Positions 42,056 to 42,083 of a DNA stretch of 42,083 bases are shown piece by piece. The stretch is taken from the NCBI GenBank assembly GCA_000729835.1, contig JFHB01000245.1, positions 1 to 42,083 of the forward strand. Reading direction: 5' to 3'. How positions within the stretch are numbered: the stretch's first letter is position 1; every line of letters begins with the position of its first letter. The DNA is from Atkinsonella hypoxylon. Taxonomy: Eukaryota > Ascomycota > Sordariomycetes > Hypocreales > Clavicipitaceae. A model generated the notes under the pieces. It ran no database searches. It saw nothing but the letters and a program-made list of their open reading frames with translations, and was not told where the DNA came from. Made by a program: the position numbers and the translations under genes.

Positions 42056-42083
42056 TAAAAAAAAAAAAAAAAAAAAGAAAAGA
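42056..42083. repeat. A-rich low-complexity tract at window end
   Basis: A run of about 20 A, broken once or twice by G, at the very end. On the minus strand it is a pyrimidine tract, possibly within an intron of the partial gene. Confidence 0.85.

Overview
The window is nuclear DNA of a filamentous ascomycete, most likely a sordariomycete of the Hypocreales type. Protein-coding genes carry short (57-163 nt) spliceosomal introns with CTAAC/CTAAT-type branch sites. The gene set (HSP90, sterol O-acyltransferase, SMC4, NOP56, RPS26, ubiquitin-S27a) is eukaryotic. The left end is an AT-rich block with the CpA-to-TpA decay typical of repeat-induced point mutation (RIP). Lineage placement is inference; no database was searched.

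Layout. 1-7000: RIP-degraded transposons, a Ty3/gypsy-like pol reading (+) followed by a pogo/Fot1-like DDE transposase remnant (+). 8491-10602: HSP90 (+) with a probable 5'-UTR intron. 11357-13259: sterol O-acyltransferase (-), two exons. 13260-23200: a looser, accessory-looking stretch rich in short tandem repeats, holding a CHAT-domain protease-like gene (+, two exons), a small secreted cysteine protein with a Kex2-like site (-), a serine D-aminopeptidase-like gene (-) and a broken 2EXR-type gene (+). 23201-29326: an ELYS-like nucleoporin domain gene (-, three exons) divergent from condensin SMC4 (+, two exons). 30252-34568: a ribosome-production cluster with RPS26 (-, four exons) divergent from ubiquitin-S27a (+), then NOP56 (-, three exons). 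36994-38499: a GH18 chitinase (-, three exons) with a GC-AG intron and an N-terminal membrane anchor. 39320-39353: an isolated 34-nt piece identical to the conserved start of 28S rRNA. 39905-41659: a secreted DUF885-type zinc hydrolase (+). 41835-41998: the probable last exon of a minus-strand gene that runs off the right edge.

The housekeeping blocks are chaperone/sterol on the left, chromosome/nuclear pore in the middle and ribosome assembly right of the middle. They flank the accessory block at about 13.3-23.2 kb. The best candidate for unusual biology is the CHAT gene: both catalytic-type motifs are present and in frame across a splice junction. CHAT proteases are linked to regulated cell death in bacteria and fungi, but no gasdermin-like partner is visible here. 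Exon coordinates were worked out by hand from splice signals, reading frame and family conservation.
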